Assembly: GCA_018268135.1 (NCBI GenBank)
Contig: JAFDXD010000071.1
Location: forward strand, 37,558 to 101,557
Direction: 5' to 3'
DNA length: 64,000 nt
Origin: Bacteroidota bacterium
Lineage (GTDB): Bacteria > Bacteroidota > Bacteroidia > Chitinophagales > Chitinophagaceae
The notes under the pieces are model-generated. The model did not search any database. It had not been told where the DNA came from and was given only the letters and a program-made list of their open reading frames with translations. Every line of letters begins with the position of its first letter. Position 1 is the stretch's first letter. Both the position numbers and the translations under genes were made by a program. Shown piece by piece: positions 1 to 8,705 of this stretch.

Positions 1-1430
1 CTGTCTTTAGTATTGCCATTTACCAAATTATAGTATGTGGTAAAATTGGTATAGTTATCGTTGCCATCAGTGCTATTAGCTCCGGCATTAATATTTAAAG
101 AAAATATTCTTCCTTTGCGGTCGAAGCGATGATTGAATAATACATTGCCGGTAATATTGGGAGTTGTAGATTTTGAAATATCTGTAGTTTTTCCATTATT
201 TAAATTTTGCGAATTTTTTGTTGTTGCAAAATCTGAAACATAATTGCTATTGCTGCTGCCATAGTTTACATTAGGAGAAATTTTTAAATAATTAAAAGAA
301 TCAATTTTATACTCCATGTTAAAAGTAAAGCGGTGGTTATTGCCAAGTGTATAAGCATTGGTAAGAGGCGTATAAATATTAAGTGATCCATCCGGCAAAA
401 TATTTTGCTGAGTTACATCTTTAATGGTTGTAGTGCCTTTATTAGTAAAGCTATAACTTCCATATACCGAAATCTTACTACCCCATTGGTCTCTGTAATT
501 TAACCCGATAGATTTTGTAGTAGAAACCCCATCACCGCTGCCTCCAAAGTTACCGCCCAAGCTTCTTATCATGCTACCGCCCATACTTCCAAAATTAAAA
601 GTGCTGGCATTAGTGTTATTCAAATTTCCAATGAGGCTTACTTGCCTGCTATCATTAAAATGATTAAGGTTGATAGAATTAGTGTAGCGGCCTTCGGTAC
701 CCCCTCCTATTGATGCATTGCCAAAGTAGCCCTGGCTTTTATCTTTTTTTAATTGAATATTTAAAGTTTTTGTAGGGTCGCCGGTTTTTACACCGGTAAA
801 AGCTGCCTGGTCGCCATAGTCATCTATGATGTCAATTTTATCAACCATATCTGCATTCAATTGCCTGGTAGCGGTGGTTACATCTCCTCCAAAAAAATCT
901 TTACCATTTACTTTTACTTTGGTTACCTGCTGGCCCTGAGCAGTTACCGTGCCACTTTTATCTACTTCTACGCCGGGAAGTTTTTTTAATACTTCTTCTA
1001 CATTATCATTTTTATGATACATGGTACTATCTATTTTGTACGACACGGTATCATCTTTTATTTGCACTCTTGCTGCCTGCACTACTACGGTTGAGAGCGT
1101 TTTACCGCCGGGTGTAAGATTAATATCTGTAATATTTTGCTGGCCTGTGGCATTGCTATAATCATAATAGCGGGCAAATGCATTATACCCAATAAAAGTA
1201 ACCGCCACTCCTGTATTCACAGCATTTACAGCATTAAAATTAAATACCCCTTTTTCATTGGTAACCGTCTTAATACTATCTTTTACTGCATCATAAAACA
1301 GAGATACAGATGCGCCGCTTAAGGGCTTTCCATCTTCGTTTTTTACTACTCCCCTAATGCTAATTTTAGATTGAGCAGAAATATTGGCCATTAATATAAA
1401 TGTGCAAAAAGCAGATAGTACCAGTTTCAT
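1..1430 (-). CDS. Outer-membrane beta-barrel receptor (TonB-receptor-like), C-terminal part outside window
   Basis: The frame is open from an ATG at 1428-1430 to the window edge, giving the first ~476 residues. A signal peptide (MKLVLSAFCTFILMANISAQ) is followed by a CarboxypepD_reg-like domain at about 24-110 (GVVKNEDGKPLSGASVSLFY). A plug-like region at about 120-230 contains VEEVLKKLPGVEVDKSG and VKVNGKDFFGGD, and the rest has the Asn/Ser/Gly-rich alternating pattern of barrel strands. This layout is typical of Bacteroidota outer-membrane proteins with a carboxypeptidase-like N-terminus and an OMP_b-brl_3-type barrel. The substrate cannot be told. It lies 95 bp downstream of lpxK on the same strand. 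The family call is firm. Whether it is TonB-dependent is uncertain, because no TonB box is obvious. Confidence 0.85.
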   Translation of the reverse strand, partial: MKLVLSAFCTFILMANISAQSKISIRGVVKNEDGKPLSGASVSLFYDAVKDSIKTVTNEKGVFNFNAVNAVNTGVAVTFIGYNAFARYYDYSNATGQQNITDINLTPGGKTLSTVVVQAARVQIKDDTVSYKIDSTMYHKNDNVEEVLKKLPGVEVDKSGTVTAQGQQVTKVKVNGKDFFGGDVTTATRQLNADMVDKIDIIDDYGDQAAFTGVKTGDPTKTLNIQLKKDKSQGYFGNASIGGGTEGRYTNSINLNHFNDSRQVSLIGNLNNTNASTFNFGSMGGSMIRSLGGNFGGSGDGVSTTKSIGLNYRDQWGSKISVYGSYSFTNKGTTTIKDVTQQNILPDGSLNIYTPLTNAYTLGNNHRFTFNMEYKIDSFNYLKISPNVNYGSSNSNYVSDFATTKNSQNLNNGKTTDISKSTTPNITGNVLFNHRFDRKGRIFSLNINAGANSTDGNDNYTNFTTYYNLVNGNTKD

Positions 1431-1525
1431 TTTTTAGTAAAGCTTTATATTGGGTAATTACGAAAAGCTTCGGCGAAGATACCGCAGTGGTTTGATAATT
1501 ATTTACCCTTCATCCAATTAATAAA

Positions 1526-2653
1526 CTAATTAATCGTTAAAGGTTTACTGCTGTTGATGTAAGCTAAAATTTTTTGGTTAAATATATTGCCCTGAGAAAA
1601 TAAAAATTGATGCCTGATGGGCATTACATAAATAGGATAATCACTAATTTCTTTTTCAAATTTTTGAAGGCGCACGGCATCCTTTTCTGTAGTTACAATA
1701 ATTTTATGCTGAGATTCTAATTTTTCAAACTGGGTTTTTATATCCGTCAAATCGTCGGAACTAAATATATGGTGGTCGGGAAAGCGAAGCATATCATAAC
1801 TATGGACATGAGCAGTTAAAAATTCTTTTAATGGTTTTGGATTAGCAATGCCACAAAGCAATAAACAGTCAGTATCTGCCGAAAAATTAATAGTTGATTT
1901 ATTAAAAAGATGATAGGGCTGTGTGTATATTATTTCAGTAAAAAATATTTCCTGATGAAGTAAAGGGTTTATTTCTTTAATGATATTATTTTTTTCTTCA
2001 TCGGTAAGAGCAGCTTTACATTTTGTAACAATAATAATATCGGCTCTTTTACTGCTTTTCTTAATGTCTCTTAAATCGCCCGAGGGTAGCATAATATCTC
2101 TGGTATAAAGATTTTTATATTCTGTAAGCAAAATATTTAGTCCGGCTCTTACGGATCGGTGTTGAAAAGCGTCATCCAAAATAATTACCTGAGTCATTGG
2201 TTTTTCGTGCAGTAACTGGGGTATAGCTACCAAGCGCTCCTCTCCCACTGCTACGGTAAGGTTTGGATATTTTTGATGAAACTGCATTGGCTCATCTCCA
2301 ATTTCTATGGCTGTGGTGCCTGGGCCGGCAATAGCAAAGCCCTTTGTTTTTCTTTTATAACCGCGGCTAAGCGTTGCCGTTATGTACTTGCCATCCAGCA
2401 GCTCTACCAGATACTCTGTCATGGGAGTTTTGCCTGTACCACCCACCGCCAGGTTTCCTATACAGATTATTGGAAAATTAAATGCCGAAGATTTTAAAAT
2501 ATTTATATCATATAACCAGTTACGCAGCCATACTGCTGCGCCATATAATAGTGAAAATGGAAGAAGAAGATATCGAAAACTTTTCAGCAAAATATTGGTT
2601 TTAAAATGTATAAATATTGTTGGGTGTAATGCAATAATCCAATGGTACATCAA
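1526..2653 (-). CDS. lpxK: Tetraacyldisaccharide 4'-kinase (lipid A synthesis)
   Basis: LpxK phosphorylates the 4' position of the tetraacyldisaccharide precursor of lipid A at the inner face of the inner membrane. The N-terminal membrane-associated segment (LLKSFRYLLLPFSLLYGAAVWLRNWLYD) is followed by the P-loop variant GGTGKTP at residues 71-77, then TLSRGYKRK and DDAFQHR, all hallmarks of the family. The ATG start overlaps the preceding 5-FCL gene by 53 bp, which adds about 20 residues before the conserved LLKSFRYLL. A TTG codon just before that segment could be the true start. It is the last gene of the run DUF3822-rsmD-5-FCL-lpxK, so co-transcription is likely. Confidence 0.93.
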   Translation of the reverse strand: MMYHWIIALHPTIFIHFKTNILLKSFRYLLLPFSLLYGAAVWLRNWLYDINILKSSAFNFPIICIGNLAVGGTGKTPMTEYLVELLDGKYITATLSRGYKRKTKGFAIAGPGTTAIEIGDEPMQFHQKYPNLTVAVGEERLVAIPQLLHEKPMTQVIILDDAFQHRSVRAGLNILLTEYKNLYTRDIMLPSGDLRDIKKSSKRADIIIVTKCKAALTDEEKNNIIKEINPLLHQEIFFTEIIYTQPYHLFNKSTINFSADTDCLLLCGIANPKPLKEFLTAHVHSYDMLRFPDHHIFSSDDLTDIKTQFEKLESQHKIIVTTEKDAVRLQKFEKEISDYPIYVMPIRHQFLFSQGNIFNQKILAYINSSKPLTIN

Positions 2654-3170
2654 GGGCAGTTACATCATCTATTTTTTCTTCTGCTTCAAAAAAAGAAAAT
2701 CCAATTTTAATGACACCGGGCCTGCATTCTTTTAAAAACTTATCATAGTAACCTTTGCCATATCCAATTCTATGCCCAATGGTATCAAAAGCAAGTAAAG
2801 GTAAAATAATAAGATCAATTTCTTTTGGCGAAGACAATATTCCATTAACCGGCTCACCAATACCAATTTCATTTCGCTCAAATAAGGTATCATCATCTAC
2901 CCGTACACATTCCATCGAGTTATCAGCAATACTCATCACAGGGTAATAAAGCCATTGAGCAGGATTTTTAAAATAACAATAATCAGTTATCAATTGCGGG
3001 TCATATTCATTGTACTTTTCATAAGGCGCATAGGTCATTATGCGAGGCGGAATTTCTATGTGTAATTTTTGAAAACTAATAAGTACAAGGTCTTCCAGCC
3101 TGTTTTTTTCTGATGCTGATATGGCTAATCTTTTTTGTTTGTAAATATTGCGAATTTCATTTTTAGTCAT
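2601..3170 (-). CDS. 5-formyltetrahydrofolate cyclo-ligase
   Basis: This enzyme converts 5-formyl-THF to 5,10-methenyl-THF with ATP, salvaging folinate into the one-carbon pool. At 189 aa it has the usual family length. It shows the N-terminal basic substrate-binding stretch (IYKQKRLAIS), DLIILPLLAFD at 119-129 and the glycine-rich ATP site GYGKGYYDKFL at 136-146. It starts 17 bp after rsmD and its 3' end overlaps lpxK, so it sits inside a translationally linked operon. The call is confident; I give no symbol because names vary (fau, ygfA). Confidence 0.93.
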   Translation of the reverse strand: MTKNEIRNIYKQKRLAISASEKNRLEDLVLISFQKLHIEIPPRIMTYAPYEKYNEYDPQLITDYCYFKNPAQWLYYPVMSIADNSMECVRVDDDTLFERNEIGIGEPVNGILSSPKEIDLIILPLLAFDTIGHRIGYGKGYYDKFLKECRPGVIKIGFSFFEAEEKIDDVTALDVPLDYCITPNNIYTF

Positions 3171-3187
3171 AACAGCTTGGCCCTTTG

Positions 3188-3727
3188 TTAATCCTGTATA
3201 AAGATAGAAAATATGGTAGTACCATAATTTCTTTCGGTGCGGTAATGCGGAAATTTTTTATAATCATTACGGGGAGTATGTTCCAACACAAACCAACCGC
3301 CTTTGCTTAATATTTTTTTTTCAAAAATATTTTTGGGCAAATCATCAATTGTAGTGAGAGCATATGGAGGGCCGGCAAAAATAAAATCGTATTGCTCCCC
3401 TGCATTTTCAATAAACTTAAATACATCTGATTTTACAACACTGATATTTTCTATAGGAAGCAAAGCGGCTGTGGATTTGATAAACTCATACATTTTACTG
3501 TCTTTTTCCACAATGGTTAATTCTTTTGCTCCCCTGCTTGCTAGTTCGTAACTAATGCAGCCTGTGCCACCAAAAAGATCCAGCGTTTTTAATTGTTCTA
3601 TATCGAGGTTGTTTTGTAAAATATTAAATAACCCTTCTTTTGCAATATCTGTAGTAGGCCTTGTATGAGGCATATTGGCCGGGGGTTGTATGCGCCTGCC
3701 GCCAAATTTTCCGCTTATGATACGCAT
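3188..3727 (-). CDS. rsmD: 16S rRNA (guanine(966)-N2)-methyltransferase RsmD
   Basis: RsmD is a SAM-dependent methyltransferase acting on G966 of 16S rRNA in the assembled small subunit. The start MRIISGKFGGRRIQPP and the TRPTTDIAKEGLFNIL segment are characteristic. The SAM motif I is LDLFGGTGCISYELASRGA at about 49-67, and VEKD follows at 73-76. The catalytic motif IV, normally D/N-PPY/F, reads A-G-P-P-Y at 118-122, with glycine where Asp or Asn is expected; this is reported as a finding. The gene overlaps the upstream DUF3822 gene by 13 bp. Confidence 0.92.
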   Translation of the reverse strand: MRIISGKFGGRRIQPPANMPHTRPTTDIAKEGLFNILQNNLDIEQLKTLDLFGGTGCISYELASRGAKELTIVEKDSKMYEFIKSTAALLPIENISVVKSDVFKFIENAGEQYDFIFAGPPYALTTIDDLPKNIFEKKILSKGGWFVLEHTPRNDYKKFPHYRTERNYGTTIFSIFIQD

Positions 3728-4545
3728 GATGCCATATAAGTTAGGTGGCTAAAAAAATGTAGAGGGTATTGCAGCAATTGCTCATTGCCAATAATTTCTA
3801 CCGGCATGTTATCAAAGCTGATATGCAAAAAATACTTGTAAAGTTCAGTGTACAAATTAGAGCCTTCATCTATCATACCACATAAACTAAGGCTTACCTC
3901 TTCATTTGAAACATGATGCTGCTTGCAAATATTTAATAAATGATAAGCTACATCCAACGCTATATTGTATGTAAAATATTTTACTACCTGTATCTTTTCA
4001 TTGTGATACAATATTACTTTTACGGCATTGTGATATACCATACAGGTAAGTGTGGGTAGCTGAGTTACCGGCTTTTGCAATTGCAATGATGTAGAGTGAA
4101 ATACAGCGGAGCCACTATAATACTCTTTCAGTACATCTTTAATAATATCTTCTATTCTATAAATATTAAAGATGCTGCCCTGGTTAATACTGTCTTTAAA
4201 AGGTGTTGCTGTGCTTTCTCCATACATGAGATGAAGCATATCACCCGAAATATTTTCATCAAAATATTTAGCAGGCACCAACAAAGATTCTTTAAAATTA
4301 CTTACGATGGTGCAGGATGCAAATTCTTCCATCAATATTGGCTGGTTACTAATTTCGCTATCAACTTCTGCAGCTATTTGCATGGGCGCAAGATTTTTAT
4401 CCATGTTAAAAATCATTAAGCCTGCAATTTGCAAAGGGTTTTTAGTAAAAAATACAAATGAGATATTTTCTGCCCCGGCTTCTACAAGCAGGTGCAATTG
4501 CGAAAAATTATTTTGTACAGGTGGTATAGTAAATGCAGCTCTCAA
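3715..4545 (-). CDS. DUF3822 family protein, TTG start
   Basis: A 276-aa protein of the DUF3822 type, a Bacteroidota family usually found next to rsmD, as here (13-bp overlap). Recognisable stretches are SQLHLLVEAGAENISFVFF near the N-terminus and VKYFTYNIALDVAYHLLNICKQ in the C-terminal half. There is no signal peptide or membrane segment, so it is probably cytoplasmic. DUF3822 resembles an actin/hexokinase-type two-lobed fold, but I cannot confirm a function here. The frame has no ATG near its 5' end: the in-frame stop is followed by AGT ATT TAT and then TTG at 4543-4545, so TTG is the only standard start. Confidence 0.8.
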   Translation of the reverse strand: MRAAFTIPPVQNNFSQLHLLVEAGAENISFVFFTKNPLQIAGLMIFNMDKNLAPMQIAAEVDSEISNQPILMEEFASCTIVSNFKESLLVPAKYFDENISGDMLHLMYGESTATPFKDSINQGSIFNIYRIEDIIKDVLKEYYSGSAVFHSTSLQLQKPVTQLPTLTCMVYHNAVKVILYHNEKIQVVKYFTYNIALDVAYHLLNICKQHHVSNEEVSLSLCGMIDEGSNLYTELYKYFLHISFDNMPVEIIGNEQLLQYPLHFFSHLTYMASCVS

Positions 4546-4720
4546 ATAAATACTTTAAGGCGGCAAAATAACAATTATTTATGGATTAAAGAAGGAGCGG
4601 CAGTAAGTAGCATTTATTTTATGATTTATTAATGATTTAGTGGTTTCAAAAAAATAGTAGCTGCCATTTTTATAAAAATCATTTTATCATAATTGAAACA
4701 AATGAATTGAAAATTAAATC

Positions 4721-4728
4721 TACATTTG
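4721..4728 (+). promoter_or_regulatory. -7 element of the MATE transporter gene
   Basis: TACATTTG fits TAnnTTTG and ends 9 nt before the ATG at 4738, so the transcript would have almost no leader. No TTG lies at the ideal spacing upstream. Placing the promoter here also argues against the in-frame TTG at 4726, which lies inside it. Confidence 0.5.
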
Positions 4729-4737
4729 CAGGTTTTG

Positions 4738-6102
4738 ATGGATACTCCAAATGCACATATTGATTTAAAAGTAAGCGTAACCAATAAGCAGGTGCTATCC
4801 ATTGCATTGCCTATTACTTTTGCTATTTTAATTCCACAAATTAATCTGCTTACCAATAGTATTTTTTTGGGCAGGCTTAGCGAAGAAGCCCTTGGAGATG
4901 CAGGCATTACAGGGGTATTTTACCTGATATTTGCCGTAGCAGCCAATGGCCTGGCAAGTGCTATGCAAACAGTATTTAGCAAATATGCCGGCAGTGGCAA
5001 TGTAGATGCGTTTAAAGTTATTTTAGCCCAGGGCATCAGGATAAGTATGAGGATTGCCTTGATTTGTATTTTATTTACCTGGCTGATAGCTCCATTTATT
5101 TTAAAAGCGGTAGCTGATCCGGTGGCATATCCTATAGAAATGAATTTTCTAAAAATCAGGATATTGGGGCTGCCATTTTTGTTTTTATTTCAAATGGGGA
5201 ATGCTTTTTTGGTAGCTTCTCTTAACAGCCGGTATATGATGATTGGCTTTATAAGCGAAGCGCTTATTAATATTTTATTTGATTACCTGCTAATATTTGG
5301 GCATGGAGGATTTACGGCAATGGGTTTTAATGGGGCAGCGCTGGCCTCTGTAATAGCCGAGGGTACAGGCATGATGGTAGTGGCGTTGGTATTGGTAAGT
5401 ACCGGGCTAAAAAAGAAATATCATTTGTTTCAGCATTTTAAATATGATAAGGCTACCAGTAAAGAAATACTTCGTATATCCTTACCGTTAGTATTTCAAT
5501 ATTTGATAAGTGTTACTACCTGGCTTATCTTTTTTTTATTGATAGAAGCAAGAGGCACCGTGGCCAAGGCCATTAGTAATACAATGAGAAATGTATTTGG
5601 CCTGGTAGGTGTATTTGTATGGGCATTTGCCAGCACCAGCAATACCATGGTTGGAAACTTAATGGGTCAAAAGCAGGAAGACAAAGTATTGCCAGCCATC
5701 AAAAAAATCATGATGTTTAGTGTGTCATTTTGCATCATCATGTGTGCGCTTCTCAATATTTTTCCTGGTGCTTTTTTTAGATTGTTTGGGCAGGGAGATG
5801 AGTTTGTACGTGAAGCCATCCCAGTGGTAAGGGTGGTATCATTAGGTTTAATTTTTATGAGCATTGCTAATATTTGGCTCAATGGTGTAACTGGTACGGG
5901 TAATACAAGGGTAAACCTGGGCATAGAAATTATTGCCATTAGCCTTTACCTCGGCTATACCTGGTATTTTATGAAGCTGCATTATATTTCGCTTGCAATG
6001 GCCTGGAGCAATGAATTTATTTACTGGACCAGCATTTTCATCATGTCATCATTATACTTAAGAAGCGGCAGGTGGAAGTCGAAAATATTAAAACCCTCCT
6101 GA
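4738..6102 (+). CDS. MATE family efflux transporter
   Basis: A 454-aa integral membrane protein with about twelve hydrophobic segments arranged as two homologous halves, as expected for multidrug and toxic compound extrusion (MATE) proteins that export organic cations or drugs using H+ or Na+. Typical features are SIALPITFAILIPQINLLTNSIFLGRLS at the start and the repeat of that pattern in the second half (RISLPLVFQYLISVTTWLIFFLL). I chose ATG 4738 rather than the in-frame TTG at 4726, which overlaps the -7 box. The gene stands alone between oppositely oriented genes, so the substrate cannot be inferred. Confidence 0.9.
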   Translation: MDTPNAHIDLKVSVTNKQVLSIALPITFAILIPQINLLTNSIFLGRLSEEALGDAGITGVFYLIFAVAANGLASAMQTVFSKYAGSGNVDAFKVILAQGIRISMRIALICILFTWLIAPFILKAVADPVAYPIEMNFLKIRILGLPFLFLFQMGNAFLVASLNSRYMMIGFISEALINILFDYLLIFGHGGFTAMGFNGAALASVIAEGTGMMVVALVLVSTGLKKKYHLFQHFKYDKATSKEILRISLPLVFQYLISVTTWLIFFLLIEARGTVAKAISNTMRNVFGLVGVFVWAFASTSNTMVGNLMGQKQEDKVLPAIKKIMMFSVSFCIIMCALLNIFPGAFFRLFGQGDEFVREAIPVVRVVSLGLIFMSIANIWLNGVTGTGNTRVNLGIEIIAISLYLGYTWYFMKLHYISLAMAWSNEFIYWTSIFIMSSLYLRSGRWKSKILKPS

Positions 6103-6249
6103 TACTTTTAGCCTGGTAATAGCTATGCACTGATGCCATTGGCAATGCAGTACAAGAGTGCGACGCAAGGATGTTGCTATGAAATACAAATGCCCGGACA
6201 ATTATTTTTTACTTACAGGAAAAGGAATTTTAAAATAAAACTTATATAG

Positions 6250-8661
6250 TTATTTTTTTAGCGTGTTTTCAAATAATTTAAAAATACGTTTGTACTCATC
6301 TGTCCAACTGCTTGGCTCTACAAAGCCATGGTCTTCCATTGGAAACGGCGCTATTTCCCAATTATCTTTGCCCAGCTCAATTAAGCGCTGGCTAAGCTTT
6401 ACAGCGTCCTGAAAATTTACATTTAGATCTACCATGCCATGGCATATCAATAAATTTCCTTTGAGGCCGTTGGCAAAATACAATGGCGAACTTTGGTAAT
6501 AAGCAATGCTATCGGTAAACGGTTCGTTTAAAATATTGGAAGTGTAGCCATGATTATAATTTGCCCAATCGGTTACTGGCCTTAAGGCTGCGCCTGAAGT
6601 AAATACATCGGGTTGGGTAAACATGGCCATGAGAGAAATGAACCCTCCATAAGAGCCGCCATATACACCTGTATGCTTTGGATTCACACCAAAATTTTTT
6701 ACCATGTAATTTATAGCATCTACATTGTCTGTTAAATCTTTGCCTCCCATGTGGCGATAAATGCCCGTACGCCAATTGCGGCCATAGCCTGCACTTCCGC
6801 GATAATCAATATCCATTACATAGTATCCATTATCTGCCAATAAATTATTGAACATAAATTCTCTAAAATAATCGCTCCACCATTTGTGTGCATTTTGCAG
6901 GTAGCCTGCGCCATGTACAAATAACACACCCGGCTTTGCAGGATCGGGGTTGGCAGGTTTGTACACTCTGGCATATACATCAGCACCATCGCTTGCTTTA
7001 AATGTAATAAGCTCGGGATCCCTCCAGGCGTAGCTTTTAAATTCATCGCTTTGTGCTTTAAAGGTTAATTGCACTGGCGTAGCATGAGGTTTATTGTCTT
7101 GCAGATAAAGCTCCCAGGGTTTGTTGGTATAAGAATAAATGACGGCTAAATGTTTTTCATCGGGCGATACGGTAACCCTGTTGGCGCCCGTCATATTAGT
7201 AATTCTTTCGGTTTTTCCGCTGGCAATATTGAGTTGATAAAATTGTTTTTCGCCGGGAGCCACCTGGTTGGTAATGATGTAAAATGTTTTTTTATCCCGG
7301 CTTAATTGTGCTTCCTGCACCTCATAGTTACCGTTAGTAAGTTGTTTTTTACTTCCGGTAGTTACATTGGCAATGTATAAGTGCGAATAGCCGGTAGCTT
7401 CTGACTGGTACCAAAAATTATTATCATCTATCCACCCGGTGCTTCTAAAATCAATGCCCGGCCCTTGTATCCAGGCATCATCATGCTGGCGGTCTAATAA
7501 TTTAAAGCTGCCTTTTGATGCATCCCATAGCATAAGCCACCTGTCTTTATTGTCTTGTGCTGATACTTCTACCACTCCATATTGCCCATTGGGTGACCAT
7601 GACATACCGGAATAATCTACTGCCCGGTTGGCATCTTTTTTTTGCCATTGCTTTAATTCATTTGGGTAATCTTTTACATAAGCCGGTATATCTTTTATGC
7701 CGGGTATGTCATTTGTATTTAGTGCAATAATGGAATCTTTATCTCTGTCATACAAATAAAATTCTGAAACAGATTGTGGGCCTCCTACTTTAGTACGGCC
7801 ATTTAAATCTGTAGTATAGCCCGACTCTGTTACATAATCGGGTACAATGGTATTTTTGCCCACGCCATATTTTACCAGTCTATAACTTACAAAACGCCCG
7901 TCGGGACTGATATTGATGCCCTGTAATCTTTTATCGCCGGTAACTATGGCCTTCATTTCTTTTTGCTTAGTGGCTTTTTCATAAGCCATTGCAGCATCTC
8001 TTTTTTCTTTTCTTGATTTTAATACTTCAAAATTCTTTAGTTGATCTTTGTTCAACCATTCTTCTTCTATATTGCCATTGCTCTGTGTGGCATTACTATT
8101 TGATCTATTTCTAAAGCCCATCATTGGGTTGGGCGCTGCTGCTGCATTTCCGTCTGATTTTACATTGGTAAGTTGTGAGGTTTGGCCGGTAGCAATATCC
8201 CAGGCAAATAAATTTTGATTAAGGGTGTACACTATTTTAGAATCATTAAAACAAAAGCCAGGATTGTATTCAAAATCGAATGTTTGCGTTATTCTTATGG
8301 TTTTGCCATTTTTTTTATTTACATAAAAAATGTCGCCATCTTTATTGTACACATAAGCGGTAAATGTTTTATTGTAAACAATATTATCGGCTTCCAATAC
8401 TTCTCTTTTTTCTTCTACGGTTGCTTTTACCGGCACTTTATTTTTTAATGTGATGAAGTAGAGAGAGTCTGATGGGGCTTTATCGGGATTCCAGTAAAAA
8501 TAAAGTTTGCTGCCATCTACACTCCAAAATGCGCCTGATGGCGAAGTTCCCATCCACTTAGGGTCTCTCATTATTTTTTCAACAGTTAGCTTGCCTAAGT
8601 CTTGTGCATAAAGGCTGCCGGTAATAAAAGCAAGAACAACAAAAAGTATTTTTTTTGTCAT
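6250..8661 (-). CDS. Secreted S9-family prolyl oligopeptidase/dipeptidyl-peptidase-like protein
   Basis: An 803-aa serine peptidase of the prolyl oligopeptidase clan. The signal peptide (MTKKILFVVLAFITGSLYAQ) implies export. Residues about 30-530 form a beta-propeller with DPP-IV-like repeats, and the last ~250 residues are an alpha/beta-hydrolase. The catalytic triad is readable as Ser670 in GGSYGGF, Asp745 in HGMVD and His778 in EDHGF. The longer ATG at 8718 would overlap hutI and push 19 residues in front of the signal peptide, so I chose the ATG at 8661, which leaves 44 bp to hutI. It may feed peptides to catabolism, but the exact cleavage specificity is not visible. Confidence 0.9.
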   Translation of the reverse strand: MTKKILFVVLAFITGSLYAQDLGKLTVEKIMRDPKWMGTSPSGAFWSVDGSKLYFYWNPDKAPSDSLYFITLKNKVPVKATVEEKREVLEADNIVYNKTFTAYVYNKDGDIFYVNKKNGKTIRITQTFDFEYNPGFCFNDSKIVYTLNQNLFAWDIATGQTSQLTNVKSDGNAAAAPNPMMGFRNRSNSNATQSNGNIEEEWLNKDQLKNFEVLKSRKEKRDAAMAYEKATKQKEMKAIVTGDKRLQGINISPDGRFVSYRLVKYGVGKNTIVPDYVTESGYTTDLNGRTKVGGPQSVSEFYLYDRDKDSIIALNTNDIPGIKDIPAYVKDYPNELKQWQKKDANRAVDYSGMSWSPNGQYGVVEVSAQDNKDRWLMLWDASKGSFKLLDRQHDDAWIQGPGIDFRSTGWIDDNNFWYQSEATGYSHLYIANVTTGSKKQLTNGNYEVQEAQLSRDKKTFYIITNQVAPGEKQFYQLNIASGKTERITNMTGANRVTVSPDEKHLAVIYSYTNKPWELYLQDNKPHATPVQLTFKAQSDEFKSYAWRDPELITFKASDGADVYARVYKPANPDPAKPGVLFVHGAGYLQNAHKWWSDYFREFMFNNLLADNGYYVMDIDYRGSAGYGRNWRTGIYRHMGGKDLTDNVDAINYMVKNFGVNPKHTGVYGGSYGGFISLMAMFTQPDVFTSGAALRPVTDWANYNHGYTSNILNEPFTDSIAYYQSSPLYFANGLKGNLLICHGMVDLNVNFQDAVKLSQRLIELGKDNWEIAPFPMEDHGFVEPSSWTDEYKRIFKLFENTLKK

Positions 8662-8705
8662 AAGATAAGTTTTGAAAGTAAAATTTGAATAAAAGTAAAT
8701 AAAAA

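Noticed and set aside
6103-6249. Imperfect hairpin ACTGaTGCC/GGCAatgCAGT in the MATE-S9 gap
   Set aside because: It is too short and too interrupted, with no T-run and no second copy in the window.
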